A stretch of 64,000 nt of DNA from Nitrospirota bacterium. GTDB lineage: Bacteria > Nitrospirota > Nitrospiria > Nitrospirales > Nitrospiraceae. A program made the position numbers and the translations under genes. Every line of letters starts with the position of its first letter. Position 1 is the stretch's first letter. Shown piece after piece: positions 1 through 8,173 of the stretch. The notes beneath the pieces were generated by a model that was not told the origin of the DNA, did not search any database, and was given only the letters and a program-made list of their open reading frames with translations. The stretch spans positions 17,398-81,397 of the forward strand of contig JBFMAX010000014.1 in NCBI GenBank assembly GCA_040755395.1, in the 5' to 3' direction.

Positions 1-561
1 GGCGGCAAGATTATCGTGTACCCGCCCAAGGGCTGCACCTATGTGCCGGAGGAGACGATCCTGATCGGCAACACGTCGCTCTACGGCGCGACCCAAGGCG
101 AGTGCTATTTCTATGGGACGGCTGGCGAACGGTTTGCGGTCCGGAACAGCGGCGTACGGGCGGTGATCGAAGGAACGGGCGATCACGGGTGCGAATATAT
201 GACCGGCGGCGTCGTGGTGGTGTTGGGGAAGACCGGGCGGAACTTCGCGGCCGGCATGTCCGGCGGGATCGCCTTCGTGCTGAACGAGGACGGCAGATTC
301 GAGTCCCGCTGCAATCTGGGCATGGTGGAACTGGAGAGGGTCGTCACCGCCGAAGACAAGCAGTTGTTGCGCGGCATGATCGAATCGCACCTGAAGTACA
401 CAGGCAGCCGCAAGGCCAAGCTGGTGTTGGAGACCTGGGAGGCGATGCTCCCCAAGTTCGTCAAGATCATGCCGATCGACTACAAACGGGTGCTGGCCGA
501 ACGGAAAGCGGCGGCCGCCAAAGAACAGGCGCATCGGGAAAAAGAGATGGTGGCGCATTAA
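1..561 (+). CDS. gltB: Glutamate synthase large subunit, C-terminal end (partial)
   Basis: This is the last 186 codons of a gene whose 5' part lies left of the window; the frame is open from base 1. The protein shows the glycine-repeat right-handed beta-helix (GXGXG domain) of glutamate synthase alpha subunits, with repeats such as [11 protein letters not shown] and [11 protein letters not shown]. This domain packs against the FMN/Fe-S domain of GltB, the enzyme that makes two glutamates from glutamine and 2-oxoglutarate in ammonia assimilation. It is followed after 88 bases by gltD, the partner subunit, so the pair is probably one operon. The stop is TAA at 559-561. Identification as gltB is secure because of the domain and the neighbour. 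Confidence 0.93.
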   Translation, partial: GGKIIVYPPKGCTYVPEETILIGNTSLYGATQGECYFYGTAGERFAVRNSGVRAVIEGTGDHGCEYMTGGVVVVLGKTGRNFAAGMSGGIAFVLNEDGRFESRCNLGMVELERVVTAEDKQLLRGMIESHLKYTGSRKAKLVLETWEAMLPKFVKIMPIDYKRVLAERKAAAAKEQAHREKEMVAH

Positions 562-649
562 AAGACGTGATGCGTGACGCGTATCTCGTGAACCGTGCGT
601 GACACATGCGACGAGATGCGAGATACGAACGACGAAATACGAGTAGCGA
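562..649. repeat. Word-type inverted spacer element between gltB and gltD
   Basis: The whole gltB-gltD gap is made of variants of short words (GTGACGC, GTGATGC, CGAGATGCGAGATACG). A perfect 9-bp inverted repeat, CGTATCTCG at 580-588 and CGAGATACG at 619-627, could form a stem in the mRNA. No Shine-Dalgarno sequence is visible before gltD because the element runs up to its ATG. It belongs to the spacer family described in the findings. Confidence 0.6.
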
Positions 650-2086
650 ATGGCTGACCCGAAAGGCTTCATGAAATACGCCCGCGAGGGCCCTAAGCGC
701 CGGCCGGTCGAGCTGCGCGTGCTCGACTGGAAGGAATTCTACGAGCCGATGCCGGAAGACAAACTCCAGATCCAGGGCGCGCGGTGCATGGACTGTGGGG
801 TGCCCTTCTGCCAAAGCACCAACGGCTGTCCGGTCGTCAATCTGATCCCGGAGTGGAACGACCTCGTCCACCGCGGGCGTTGGAAAGACGCACTGAAAGC
901 GCTCCACACTACGAACAATTTCCCGGAGTTCACCGGCCGGCTTTGTCCCGCTCCCTGCGAATCGGCCTGCGTGCTGGGGATCAACAGCGATCCGGTGTCG
1001 ATCCGCGTTATCGAGTGGAACATCATCGACAAGGGGTTCGACGAAGGCTGGGTGCAGCCCGTCCTGCCGACGACCCGCACCGGCAAGACCGTGGCCGTCG
1101 TGGGCTCCGGTCCGGCCGGGCTGGCCGCGGCGCAGCAACTGGCGCGGGCCGGTCACAGCGTCACGGTGTTCGAGAAGGCCGACCGGATCGGCGGCCTACT
1201 GCGTTACGGGATTCCCGATTTCAAGATGGAGAAATGGGTCATCGACCGGCGGCTGGAGCAGATGAAGGCCGAAGGCGTCGAGTTCAAGACCGGCGTCCAT
1301 GTCGGCAGGGACATCAGCGGGGAAGAACTGCGCCGACGGTTCGACGCGGTGTGTCTGGCCATGGGCGCGGAACAGGCGCGCGACCTGCCGGTGCCGGGCC
1401 GGGAGCTCAAGGGCATCCATTTCGCGATGGACTACCTTACCCAGCAGAACAAGCGGAACGCCGGCGACGTGATTGCGGACGAGCCGATCACCGCGAAGGG
1501 CAAGCGCGTCGTCATCATCGGCGGCGGCGACACCGGGTCGGACTGTCTAGGCACCGCACACCGGCAGGGCTGCACGGAAGTGCATCAATTCGAATTGCTG
1601 CCGGAGCCCCCGCCGCAGCGGGCCGATTCAACGCCGTGGCCGCTCTGGCCGATGCAGCTCCGCACCTCGCACGCGCATGAGGAAGGCTGCGACCGGCAGT
1701 GGAGCGTCTCGACGACGAAGTTCACCGGCCGCAACGGGCATGTGACCAAGCTGCATGCGCACCGGGTGGCCTTCGAGAACGGCAGGTTCGTGCCGATCCC
1801 GAACACCGAGTTCGAGATGGAAGTCGATCTCGTTTTGTTGGCGATGGGTTTCACCGGCCCGGTGAAGAACGGCCTGCTCGACAGCTTCGGCGTCAAGTAC
1901 GACGCGCGCGGCAACGTGGCCGTGGACGACAATTATATGACCTCCGTCGAAGGCGTCTTCGCCGGCGGCGACGTCAAACGCGGCGCCTCGCTCATCGTCT
2001 GGGCCATCGCCGAAGGCCGCAAGATGGCCGCCGGCGTGGACAAGTATCTGCGGGCGGGCCGGAGTGCGAAGGCGGCGGTGAGATGA
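650..2086 (+). CDS. gltD: Glutamate synthase small subunit
   Basis: A 478-residue protein of normal length for GltD, the FAD/NAD(P)H-oxidising subunit that feeds electrons to GltB in the cytoplasm. The N-terminus has the cysteine set for [4Fe-4S] clusters (C46, C49, C54, C60 in CMDCGVPFCQSTNGC) and a second group in LCPAPCESACVLG. An FAD-binding GSGPAGLAAA motif lies near residue 152 and a pyridine-nucleotide motif GGGDTGSDC near residue 292. The start ATG directly follows the spacer element, without a recognisable ribosome-binding site. The stop overlaps the start of the next small gene (ATGA), suggesting translational coupling. Confidence 0.96.
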   Translation: MADPKGFMKYAREGPKRRPVELRVLDWKEFYEPMPEDKLQIQGARCMDCGVPFCQSTNGCPVVNLIPEWNDLVHRGRWKDALKALHTTNNFPEFTGRLCPAPCESACVLGINSDPVSIRVIEWNIIDKGFDEGWVQPVLPTTRTGKTVAVVGSGPAGLAAAQQLARAGHSVTVFEKADRIGGLLRYGIPDFKMEKWVIDRRLEQMKAEGVEFKTGVHVGRDISGEELRRRFDAVCLAMGAEQARDLPVPGRELKGIHFAMDYLTQQNKRNAGDVIADEPITAKGKRVVIIGGGDTGSDCLGTAHRQGCTEVHQFELLPEPPPQRADSTPWPLWPMQLRTSHAHEEGCDRQWSVSTTKFTGRNGHVTKLHAHRVAFENGRFVPIPNTEFEMEVDLVLLAMGFTGPVKNGLLDSFGVKYDARGNVAVDDNYMTSVEGVFAGGDVKRGASLIVWAIAEGRKMAAGVDKYLRAGRSAKAAVR

Positions 2087-2238
2087 AGAAGATCAGCAAG
2101 AAAGAAGCCCGCGAGTACATGAAGCGCTGGCGCTTGGTGAATCAGGTGCTCGATGAGGAACTGCGACACACTCCAGTCGGGATCAAATTCCAAACGATGG
2201 ACGTCGCTTACCGGATGGCTGTGGAATCGAATTTGTGA
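2083..2238 (+). CDS. Small protein coupled to gltD, function unknown
   Basis: A 51-residue protein starting at an ATG that overlaps the gltD stop by four bases. It begins with a basic stretch (MKKISKKEAREYMKRW) and ends in a short amphipathic segment; no membrane segment, cysteine cluster or known domain is visible. The stop/start overlap and codon usage like its neighbours argue that it is a real gene translated with gltD. A regulatory or stabilising role for glutamate synthase would be a guess from position only. Confidence 0.6.
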   Translation: MKKISKKEAREYMKRWRLVNQVLDEELRHTPVGIKFQTMDVAYRMAVESNL

Positions 2239-2590
2239 GGGCTTCCTCGCCCGTCTCGCTCGTTCCCGTCCCCTGAGCTTCCCGCAAGTCCACAAAACAG
2301 CTCCGAAGAGAGGGATGGTGGGGCCTGCGCTGCTCAAGCGCCGGGGAACCTATTGCTGTCTGTGTGCAATGGGTCGCACGACCGCACGTAAGTCTTTCGA
2401 CTCAATTCGCAGTGCAGGACCAACCCTCCACCGTCCTATCGATGAAGGATTGGTCTAAAAGACAGTATCCCGAGTCTGGTCCAGCCAAGGAAGTCAGAGA
2501 AGAGAGTGCTTTCCAAGTCCCGCTTTGCTAAAATCCAACCCGCCGAATAAAGATGCAATAGGCCGCCGGCGTTGTCCCGCGGAGGCGGTT
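2239..2590. other. Gene-free stretch before the ATPase gene
   Basis: About 350 bases with no convincing gene. Short open frames here lack ribosome-binding sites and coding-type codon use. I see no clear promoter, terminator or repeat. Base composition becomes less GC-rich toward the right, where the AT-richer ATPase pair begins, so the left border of that insert probably lies here. Confidence 0.5.
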
Positions 2591-3601
2591 GTGATCGAGA
2601 AACTTTCGATAGAACGATTCAAATCGATCAAGTCGCTTTCCATTCCATGCCGAAAGGTTAACGTCTTTATCGGCGCTCCCGACACCGGCAAAACCAACAT
2701 TCTGGAGGCTCTGGGCTTTCTGTCCGGGCTTGGTTGGGGCTGGTCGTTGGGCCCATCTCTCCGCCTCCGGCCAGAACTCGGCTTCGATCCGCTCTTCTAT
2801 CGACAATTTTTTGATCAGCCGTTCCAGATTTCTATGCATCTCGGTGCTCCACCCGCCGCGCACCAGGCGCAACAGGTGGCGCTGAAGGCGGCAATCGCAG
2901 GAGGACCGGACCGTCGACTAAAGATTAGCTTCCCTTCATACGGATCTCCCACTGTTAACTTTGGTGGCTTTTGCCATATCCCTGCCTTAGACTGGATTCG
3001 GTTTTATTCCTATACCACTTCCCAGGATTGGCAGTACAACAGCGGTTATCATCTAGGTACGAAGGCGATCACTCCTCCCCATGGCCCCAACTTACTTTAC
3101 ATTGCTCGGCACAATGCTCGGGTCTATGAGTTCTTGAAGGATACAGTGGCCGGACTCAATTGGAAATTGAGGTTCGATCAAGCTCAGCGGACGTTCCGGC
3201 TTTCGGAAGTCAGACAGGATGAAATCCTGGATTACAATTTGGACTTGCTGTCGGATAGCTTGAAAAGACAGTTTTTTTATGGCGCGATTCTTCAATCCTC
3301 GGAAGAAGTGACCTTAGTGTTCGACGAGCCGGATGTCTTCGCGTTTCCGCCTTATCCAAAGGCCCTCGGTGAGATGATCGGCGCGGATCGCTCGAACCAG
3401 TTCTTCCTGACTACTCATAACCCGTATTTCTTAACCGGTATCGTCGAAAAGACGCCCGCCGAGGACCTCGCCATTTTTGTCTGCTATCGTGACAAGGAAG
3501 GCGGCACAGGTGCGAAGCTGCTCACTCAGGAAGATACCGCCAAGGTGGTCGTGCTGGGCGCGAGCGTCTTCTTCAATCTCGACGACTTCATCGGATCATG
3601 A
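2591..3601 (+). CDS. AAA15/OLD-type (RecF-like) ATPase
   Basis: I start this 336-residue protein at GTG 2591, which has a GGAGG six bases upstream; an upstream in-frame start would add 22 unconvincing residues. It shows an ABC-like ATPase layout: N-terminal strand IEKLSIERFKSIKSL, Walker A GAPDTGKTN (residues 28-36), a variable middle, Walker B VTLVFDEPDVF and a switch histidine in FFLTTHNPYF. This is the arrangement of OLD/AAA15 ATPases, often paired with nucleases in phage-defence or conflict systems. It overlaps the next gene by ATGA. Base composition is clearly less GC-rich than the flanks, suggesting acquisition. The substrate is unknown. Confidence 0.8.
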   Translation: MIEKLSIERFKSIKSLSIPCRKVNVFIGAPDTGKTNILEALGFLSGLGWGWSLGPSLRLRPELGFDPLFYRQFFDQPFQISMHLGAPPAAHQAQQVALKAAIAGGPDRRLKISFPSYGSPTVNFGGFCHIPALDWIRFYSYTTSQDWQYNSGYHLGTKAITPPHGPNLLYIARHNARVYEFLKDTVAGLNWKLRFDQAQRTFRLSEVRQDEILDYNLDLLSDSLKRQFFYGAILQSSEEVTLVFDEPDVFAFPPYPKALGEMIGADRSNQFFLTTHNPYFLTGIVEKTPAEDLAIFVCYRDKEGGTGAKLLTQEDTAKVVVLGASVFFNLDDFIGS

Positions 3602-4104
3602 CGCTCACGTTTGCGTATGAGTGTTACGCCGACGAAGACGTTGTCCTTTTTCTTCGTGACCATCGCCATCTCCCACTTCGAAAACGCCACAGCTTTGGCC
3701 AGGGCGAAGTGGTCAACGATCTCCTGAAAAAGGCTCTGGCTCATATCGGAATGGTGGACGAAGATCCCGGGAGTTCCCATCACCCTCTACGGGATCAAAT
3801 GGAAGTTATAGATAGAACTGATGACCTGGAAAGACGCAGCAAGTCAGGCCGGCATCTGATCATCTTGAAGCCGGAGTTGGAAGACTGTTTCCTTCGTTCG
3901 ATGAGACGGGCTTCATTGAAGACGAACCTGCCTTCAAATCCCAAGGAGCTTCAAAAGCTTCTGAACTTACCGAGGCATCCGGCTCACAAAACCTTTCGCG
4001 CAGAGTTGAGCGAATTGTACAAGGCAGCGACTGCCCAAAGGATAAACACGTTCATAACCGACCTCGAACGCATCATCCAAACATTGCTCTCTGCTAAGCT
4101 TTAG
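3598..4104 (+). CDS. TOPRIM-like partner of the ATPase
   Basis: A 168-residue protein translationally coupled to the ATPase. Residues fit a minimal TOPRIM-type nuclease core: an acidic residue after the first strand (E8 in FAYECYADED), a D-x-D motif after the next strand (D54-E-D56 in GMVDEDPG) and a later acidic pair (E93, E95 in KPELEDCF). In OLD and PARIS-like systems an ATPase of this type works with a TOPRIM nuclease, either fused or split, so a split OLD-like pair is the natural reading. It is shorter than those partners, and the metal-binding assignment is by eye only. Confidence 0.55.
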   Translation: MTLTFAYECYADEDVVLFLRDHRHLPLRKRHSFGQGEVVNDLLKKALAHIGMVDEDPGSSHHPLRDQMEVIDRTDDLERRSKSGRHLIILKPELEDCFLRSMRRASLKTNLPSNPKELQKLLNLPRHPAHKTFRAELSELYKAATAQRINTFITDLERIIQTLLSAKL

Positions 4105-4260
4105 AGCGGTCCTGTAGCGGCGCCTACCTGCCGTGTTCCGGCCGAGATGATTTCCCCTGCACAGTTGTGCAAGCACCTTGGAAGGAAAACGCCACACAGC
4201 GACAAGTAGGATTCGTATACAATACACATCCCAACCGGTGAATTTCGCACTGGATCAGTT

Positions 4261-5016
4261 ATGCCCCGCATTCTCATCGGCACGTCGGGTTGGACCTATC
4301 CGAGTTGGAAGGGGACTTTCTATCCCGAAGACCTGCCCAGCGCTCGGTTTCTGGAGTTCTACGCCAAGGAGTTCTCCACCACCGAAGTCAATTATTCCTT
4401 CTACCATCTCCCTCGGCCGGCGACGTATGAGAAATGGGCGGCGCAGGTGCCGGAGGGGTTTGTCTTCGCGGTCAAGGCCAGCCGGCTGATTACTCATACC
4501 AAGCGGCTGGTCGATGTGGAAGACCCCTGGCGCGTCTTCCTGCAAAACGCCCGCTCGCTCGGCCCGCACCTGGGACCGATTCTGTTTCAGTTCCCGCCGT
4601 CGTTCCGCTGCGATCTTGCGCGATTGGAGAACTTTCTGAAGATCGCCCAACAGGCGGTCTCCAAATCTCACCAATTGTGCCTCGCCTTCGAGTTCCGCCA
4701 CGACTCCTGGTTCACGGACGACGTCTATCGCCTGCTGAGCCGGCACGAGGCGGCCTTGTGTATCGCGGATTCGCCCCGCTATCCGCGGAAGGATGTGCTG
4801 ACCGCCGGGTTCACCTATCTGCGGTTTCACGGGCGGACAAAATTGTTTGCGTCCTGCTATACGAAGAAGGAACTGGCTGAAGAGGCGAAAAAGATCAAAC
4901 GGTACCTGGGCGACGGGCTCGACGTGTACGCGTATTTCAACAACGATGCGGAAGGTCATGCCGTGGCTAACGCGCGAACGCTGCGAACCCTCGTCGAAGG
5001 ACGCAGGTTCAGGTGA
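4261..5016 (+). CDS. DUF72 (YecE-like) family protein
   Basis: A 251-residue cytoplasmic protein matching the DUF72 family over its full length. Signature segments are IGTSGWTYPSWKG near the N-terminus, EVNYSFYHLPRPATYEKWA, FRHDSWF and the C-terminal DVYAYFNNDAEGHAVANA. DUF72 proteins adopt a TIM-barrel fold; no reaction is established. The ATG start is the first good one. The stop overlaps the start of the next gene, so the two are probably co-transcribed. A possible -10 element (TACAAT, about 40 bases upstream) is present. Confidence 0.9.
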   Translation: MPRILIGTSGWTYPSWKGTFYPEDLPSARFLEFYAKEFSTTEVNYSFYHLPRPATYEKWAAQVPEGFVFAVKASRLITHTKRLVDVEDPWRVFLQNARSLGPHLGPILFQFPPSFRCDLARLENFLKIAQQAVSKSHQLCLAFEFRHDSWFTDDVYRLLSRHEAALCIADSPRYPRKDVLTAGFTYLRFHGRTKLFASCYTKKELAEEAKKIKRYLGDGLDVYAYFNNDAEGHAVANARTLRTLVEGRRFR

Positions 5017-6179
5017 TGCTGCGGATCACCAGAATTGCGTTCGTGGTCACGCTGCTTCTCGGCTTGCCGCTGTTGGGCGTGCTCCTTGCCGGCCAGCCGC
5101 TCGAGCGCTACCTGGAATTTCCCCCACGCACCCGCTACGTCGAACATGAGCCGTTCTCTTGGTCAGTGTTTGTGGTGCTGGCGATTGCCATCCTCGGCAC
5201 GGTCTATCCATTCGTCGTTCGGATCTCCTCGTCCCTCGCGCGGATCTCGGATCTCGGATCTCGTCGGTCCTCGGTGACGCTTCACGCTTCACACGTGACG
5301 CGTCACGTCCTGCCTTGGTGGGGCTGGCTGGGGGTTGGGCTGACGGTTGTCGCCTGGGTCTTGGCCTGGAATCGCTTTCCGTGGTTCGAGCTGTTCCAAC
5401 CGTTCACCTTCACGCCGCTCTGGCTCGGCTACATCCTGGCGGTCAACGCCCGGACGTTTGCCCGGACCGGGCGCTGCATGATGCGGGACCGGCCCCGGTA
5501 TTTTCTCTTGCTCTTTCCCCTCAGCTCGGCGTTCTGGTGGTTCTTCGAGTATCTCAATCGCTTCGTGCAGAACTGGTACTACATGGGAGTCCAGGAGTTC
5601 ACGCCGCTCGAGTACTTCATCCATGCGACGATCCCGTTCTCCACGGTGCTTCCGGCCGTGCTCGGGACAACCGAATGGCTGGCATCGTATCCGCGGCTCA
5701 GTGCCGGGTTGGACAAGTGGCGGCCGATCCGGATGGTCAACGCGAAGTTGGTCGGCTGGTCTGTCCTGGTGCTGGGATCCGGTGGGCTGATCGGGATCGG
5801 CCTCTGGCCGAACTATCTGTTTCCGCTGGTCTGGGTCGCGCCGCTGCTCCTGATCACCGCGCTGCAGACGGTGTTGGGTGAGGAAACCATCTTCTCACCA
5901 CTGACTCATGGCGATTGGCGGCCGCTTTGGCTGCCCGCCCTGGCCGCGCTGTTGTGCGGCTTCTTTTGGGAGATGTGGAATGTCAAGAGCCTCGCCCACT
6001 GGGAGTATGCGATCCCGTTCGTGCACCGGTTTCAAATCTTCCAGATGCCGATCCTCGGCTACGCGGGCTATCTCCCGTTCGGCCTTGAATGCGTGGCGGT
6101 CGCGCGGTGGATCTTTCCACGGGAACGCGCTTTGCTTGACGGCCTGGCCGGCAGAGCGGTACAACCTCGCCTCGCGTGA
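5013..6179 (+). CDS. Polytopic membrane protein, unknown; repeat-bearing loop and probable 3' frameshift
   Basis: A 388-residue integral membrane protein with about nine hydrophobic helices; GTG 5013 or ATG 5016 can start it, overlapping the DUF72 stop. The loop after the second helix (residues about 70-99) is encoded by a word-type repeat element (5221-5310) and gives low-complexity sequence such as ARISDLGSRRSS. The frame stops at 6177-6179. The +1 frame continues from about 6150 to a TGA at 6256-6258 with strong coding-type third-position GC bias and a hydrophobic end (NFATMAILGAYLWL). The natural protein may therefore be longer. I recognise no named family. Confidence 0.7.
   Translation: MMLRITRIAFVVTLLLGLPLLGVLLAGQPLERYLEFPPRTRYVEHEPFSWSVFVVLAIAILGTVYPFVVRISSSLARISDLGSRRSSVTLHASHVTRHVLPWWGWLGVGLTVVAWVLAWNRFPWFELFQPFTFTPLWLGYILAVNARTFARTGRCMMRDRPRYFLLLFPLSSAFWWFFEYLNRFVQNWYYMGVQEFTPLEYFIHATIPFSTVLPAVLGTTEWLASYPRLSAGLDKWRPIRMVNAKLVGWSVLVLGSGGLIGIGLWPNYLFPLVWVAPLLLITALQTVLGEETIFSPLTHGDWRPLWLPALAALLCGFFWEMWNVKSLAHWEYAIPFVHRFQIFQMPILGYAGYLPFGLECVAVARWIFPRERALLDGLAGRAVQPRLA
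5221..5310. repeat. Word-type repeat element inside a coding sequence
   Basis: Tandem copies of GGATCTC(G) at 5238-5262 are followed by GTGACGCTTCACGCTTCAC and an inverted arm GTGACGCGTCAC. This resembles the intergenic spacer elements of the window but lies in frame in a membrane protein gene, adding a loop of about 30 residues without breaking the frame. Confidence 0.6.
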
Positions 6180-6278
6180 CTACGACCGCGTCGGCGTGCC
6201 GGTCAATTTTGCGACGATGGCGATCTTGGGCGCCTACTTGTGGCTACGTACCGCATGAACGCCGGCGTGTGCAACCCC

Positions 6279-6300
6279 GGAGAAGGTCCGGGCCTTCTCC
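6279..6300. other. Perfect 8-bp hairpin
   Basis: GGAGAAGG and CCTTCTCC flank a six-base loop. There is no T-run behind it, so it is not a classic intrinsic terminator. It lies between the frameshifted end of the membrane protein gene and the next gene and may mark the transcript end or stabilise it. Confidence 0.4.
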
Positions 6301-6380
6301 CCGCGGACCCGGCTCGTGACAGATTGGTCGCCGGTCCGCCCGAGGATTCATCCCGCTGCGGCTAAAGGAGAAATCCCACG

Positions 6381-6833
6381 GTGAATCTGCGCGCGGCGTT
6401 GATCTTTCTTGTGCTCGGCTTCATCGGACTGCTGCTCGTGGTGGGGGCGGTCGGTTTCGTCCGATGGCTCAAGGTTTCCTATCCTCGGCGCTTCCGATCG
6501 ATCCTCGCGGCGCTCGGTGTCTCGGTCGTCGGCCTCGGGTTTTGGGGCTACCGGGAGGCAGCGGAGCGCCCGGCCTTTCACCCGGGCGATCTCATCACGC
6601 TGGAAGCGCCGGTCGTCGCTCGTCTCGTTCCGGCCGAGCGCAATGCGTCCAAGACGAGCTGCATCGTGGAGATCTACGAACATCTTGCGGTCGTGGAGGT
6701 GGAGAGCGGCACGCTGACGGCGCAGGTGGAGAGCAATACTCGGTCAGGGCCGAGTTTCTGCCCGATCGGAGCCGAAGTGCAGCTCGATCCCGCATGGCTG
6801 CATCGCTACACGCTGACGCACCGGCACTCCTGA
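6381..6833 (+). CDS. Membrane-anchored hypothetical protein
   Basis: A 150-residue protein starting at GTG 6381 with AGGAG about ten bases upstream. Two hydrophobic helices (about residues 5-27 and 40-57) are followed by a soluble C-terminal domain of about 90 residues with predicted strands (LEAPVVARLVPAE, SCIVEIYEHLAVVEVES, GPSFCPIGAEVQL). The soluble part contains two cysteines and may be periplasmic. I recognise no family. Codon use matches the genome. Confidence 0.65.
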   Translation: MNLRAALIFLVLGFIGLLLVVGAVGFVRWLKVSYPRRFRSILAALGVSVVGLGFWGYREAAERPAFHPGDLITLEAPVVARLVPAERNASKTSCIVEIYEHLAVVEVESGTLTAQVESNTRSGPSFCPIGAEVQLDPAWLHRYTLTHRHS

Positions 6834-7029
6834 TCTCAACACCGCAGGGCCGTAGCAAACAGCACGCAGCTCGCAGCGAACAGCTTTGTGGAGTAATGGG
6901 CTGCAACTCCACGGGGTCATGGGGACTGCCGTCCACAAGTCTCGCTGTGGTGTTCCGAGATGGAACTCAAGGCCATAAGGCCGGCTGAAAGGAAGCCGGC
7001 ACTGGACGCGGTATGCGCCGAATTTGGAC
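6834..7029. other. Convergent gap with a short word-repeat element
   Basis: This gap separates the membrane protein gene from the leftward yacG. It holds a copy of the spacer family at about 6852-6886 (GCAAACAGC, GCAGCTCGCAGCGAACAGC). No intrinsic terminator with a T-run is visible. Confidence 0.45.
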
Positions 7030-7197
7030 CTATTCGGATTCCGGCTCAGAGGGTTCGGTCGGGAGACCGGGACCGGGGACCCGGTAACGCTCTGCGGCCC
7101 ACGCGCCCAGATCGATCAGTTGGCAGCGTTCGGAGCAGAACGGCCGCCAGGGATTCCCTTCCCAGGTGGTCGTTTTTCGACAGATTGGGCAGGTCAT
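7030..7197 (-). CDS. yacG: YacG-type zinc protein (DNA gyrase inhibitor family)
   Basis: A 55-residue protein with the YacG zinc-binding pattern: C3-P-I-C6 and C21-S-E-R-C25 followed by [13 protein letters not shown], the family hallmark. In E. coli YacG binds GyrB and inhibits gyrase; that activity is inferred here. The ATG at 7197 starts at the first family residue (MTCPIC). The C-terminal tail is short and acidic, as usual. A TATAAT lies a few bases before the start on this strand, but no matching -35 is convincing. Confidence 0.88.
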   Translation of the reverse strand: MTCPICRKTTTWEGNPWRPFCSERCQLIDLGAWAAERYRVPGPGLPTEPSEPESE

Positions 7198-7258
7198 GGG
7201 CGAAATTATACCTCTTTGGCGGGAAGAAGTTTCTGAGGGTAGAAAGGGGAGACACGCG

Positions 7259-8173
7259 TCAGTGGAAGGACTTTGCGCAGCGGAAACCGATCGTAGCGGA
7301 CCGTTGGTCCGGCGGCGCCCCGCCGCGAGTGGCCGCCCGCAGCATGTGGGGCTTGCTCTTCCAGGATCCGCCGCGCACACTCTTGTATCGGCTCAGGGAC
7401 GGTCCGCGTGGATTCCGCTCCGGCATGATGGAATAGTAGTCGAATCCGAACCAATCCTGGACCCACTCAGCCACATTGCCTGCCATGTGGCGGAGCCCGT
7501 AGGGGCTCTGTCCTTCTTCTCCGCTGTCCACCGCCGCGACAAGCGGGATCTCATGCACGTGATACTGCCCGAATACGGCCAGTCCCGGCTCGGGCGTCTT
7601 GGGGCCCCAGGGGAACAGGTTGCCCTCGCTGCCGCGGGCGGCCTTTTCCCATTCTGCTTCGGTCGGGAGACGCTTTCCCCGCTTGCGGCAGAAATCGTCG
7701 GCCTCCGCCCAGGTGACATACATCGCGGGCCAGCGGGCCAAGACATAATCGGGCATCGCGTGGACCGTGATCACGTGCCAGATGAGCCGTTGCAGCTCGT
7801 CGGGGATAGACCGGCGCTGTGACCGAAGGTACGCGAGATATTCGGCCAGGCTGACTTCATCGCGGTCTATCTCATAGGCGTCCAGCCAGATGCGCCGCTG
7901 CGGCAGCTCGGTGTCGTCGAACTGGGTTTCCAGCCCGTAGGGGTCGTCGTCCTTTCGATTCGTCCCCATGAGGAACCAGCCTTCCGGGACGGCCACCGTC
8001 GGAGAGAGCTGAGCCAATGCGGCGATCGCAGCGAGGTGTGCGGGCAGGGCAGTCTTCATGTCCGGCCCCGCGGCGCGCACCAAGGACGGCAGCAGGGCGG
8101 CGGTCACGAGCAGGAGGGAAACAACCCGATACTCGGCCGGCCGGTGACGCTCAGAAGGAGGGAGGATACTCAC
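7259..8173 (-). CDS. Exported formylglycine-generating-enzyme (SUMF1/PvdO) family protein
   Basis: A 304-residue protein with an N-terminal hydrophobic signal segment (residues about 18-34) followed by a full FGE-sulfatase domain: [65 protein letters not shown] and ATIGFRCAK. Members range from sulfatase-activating FGEs to non-catalytic binding modules. I cannot see the two catalytic cysteines of true FGEs in the expected C-terminal positions, so an accessory or sensor-like role is more likely. GTG start overlaps the stop of the upstream lipoprotein gene (GTGA), so they form an operon. Confidence 0.85.
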   Translation of the reverse strand: MSILPPSERHRPAEYRVVSLLLVTAALLPSLVRAAGPDMKTALPAHLAAIAALAQLSPTVAVPEGWFLMGTNRKDDDPYGLETQFDDTELPQRRIWLDAYEIDRDEVSLAEYLAYLRSQRRSIPDELQRLIWHVITVHAMPDYVLARWPAMYVTWAEADDFCRKRGKRLPTEAEWEKAARGSEGNLFPWGPKTPEPGLAVFGQYHVHEIPLVAAVDSGEEGQSPYGLRHMAGNVAEWVQDWFGFDYYSIMPERNPRGPSLSRYKSVRGGSWKSKPHMLRAATRGGAPPDQRSATIGFRCAKSFH

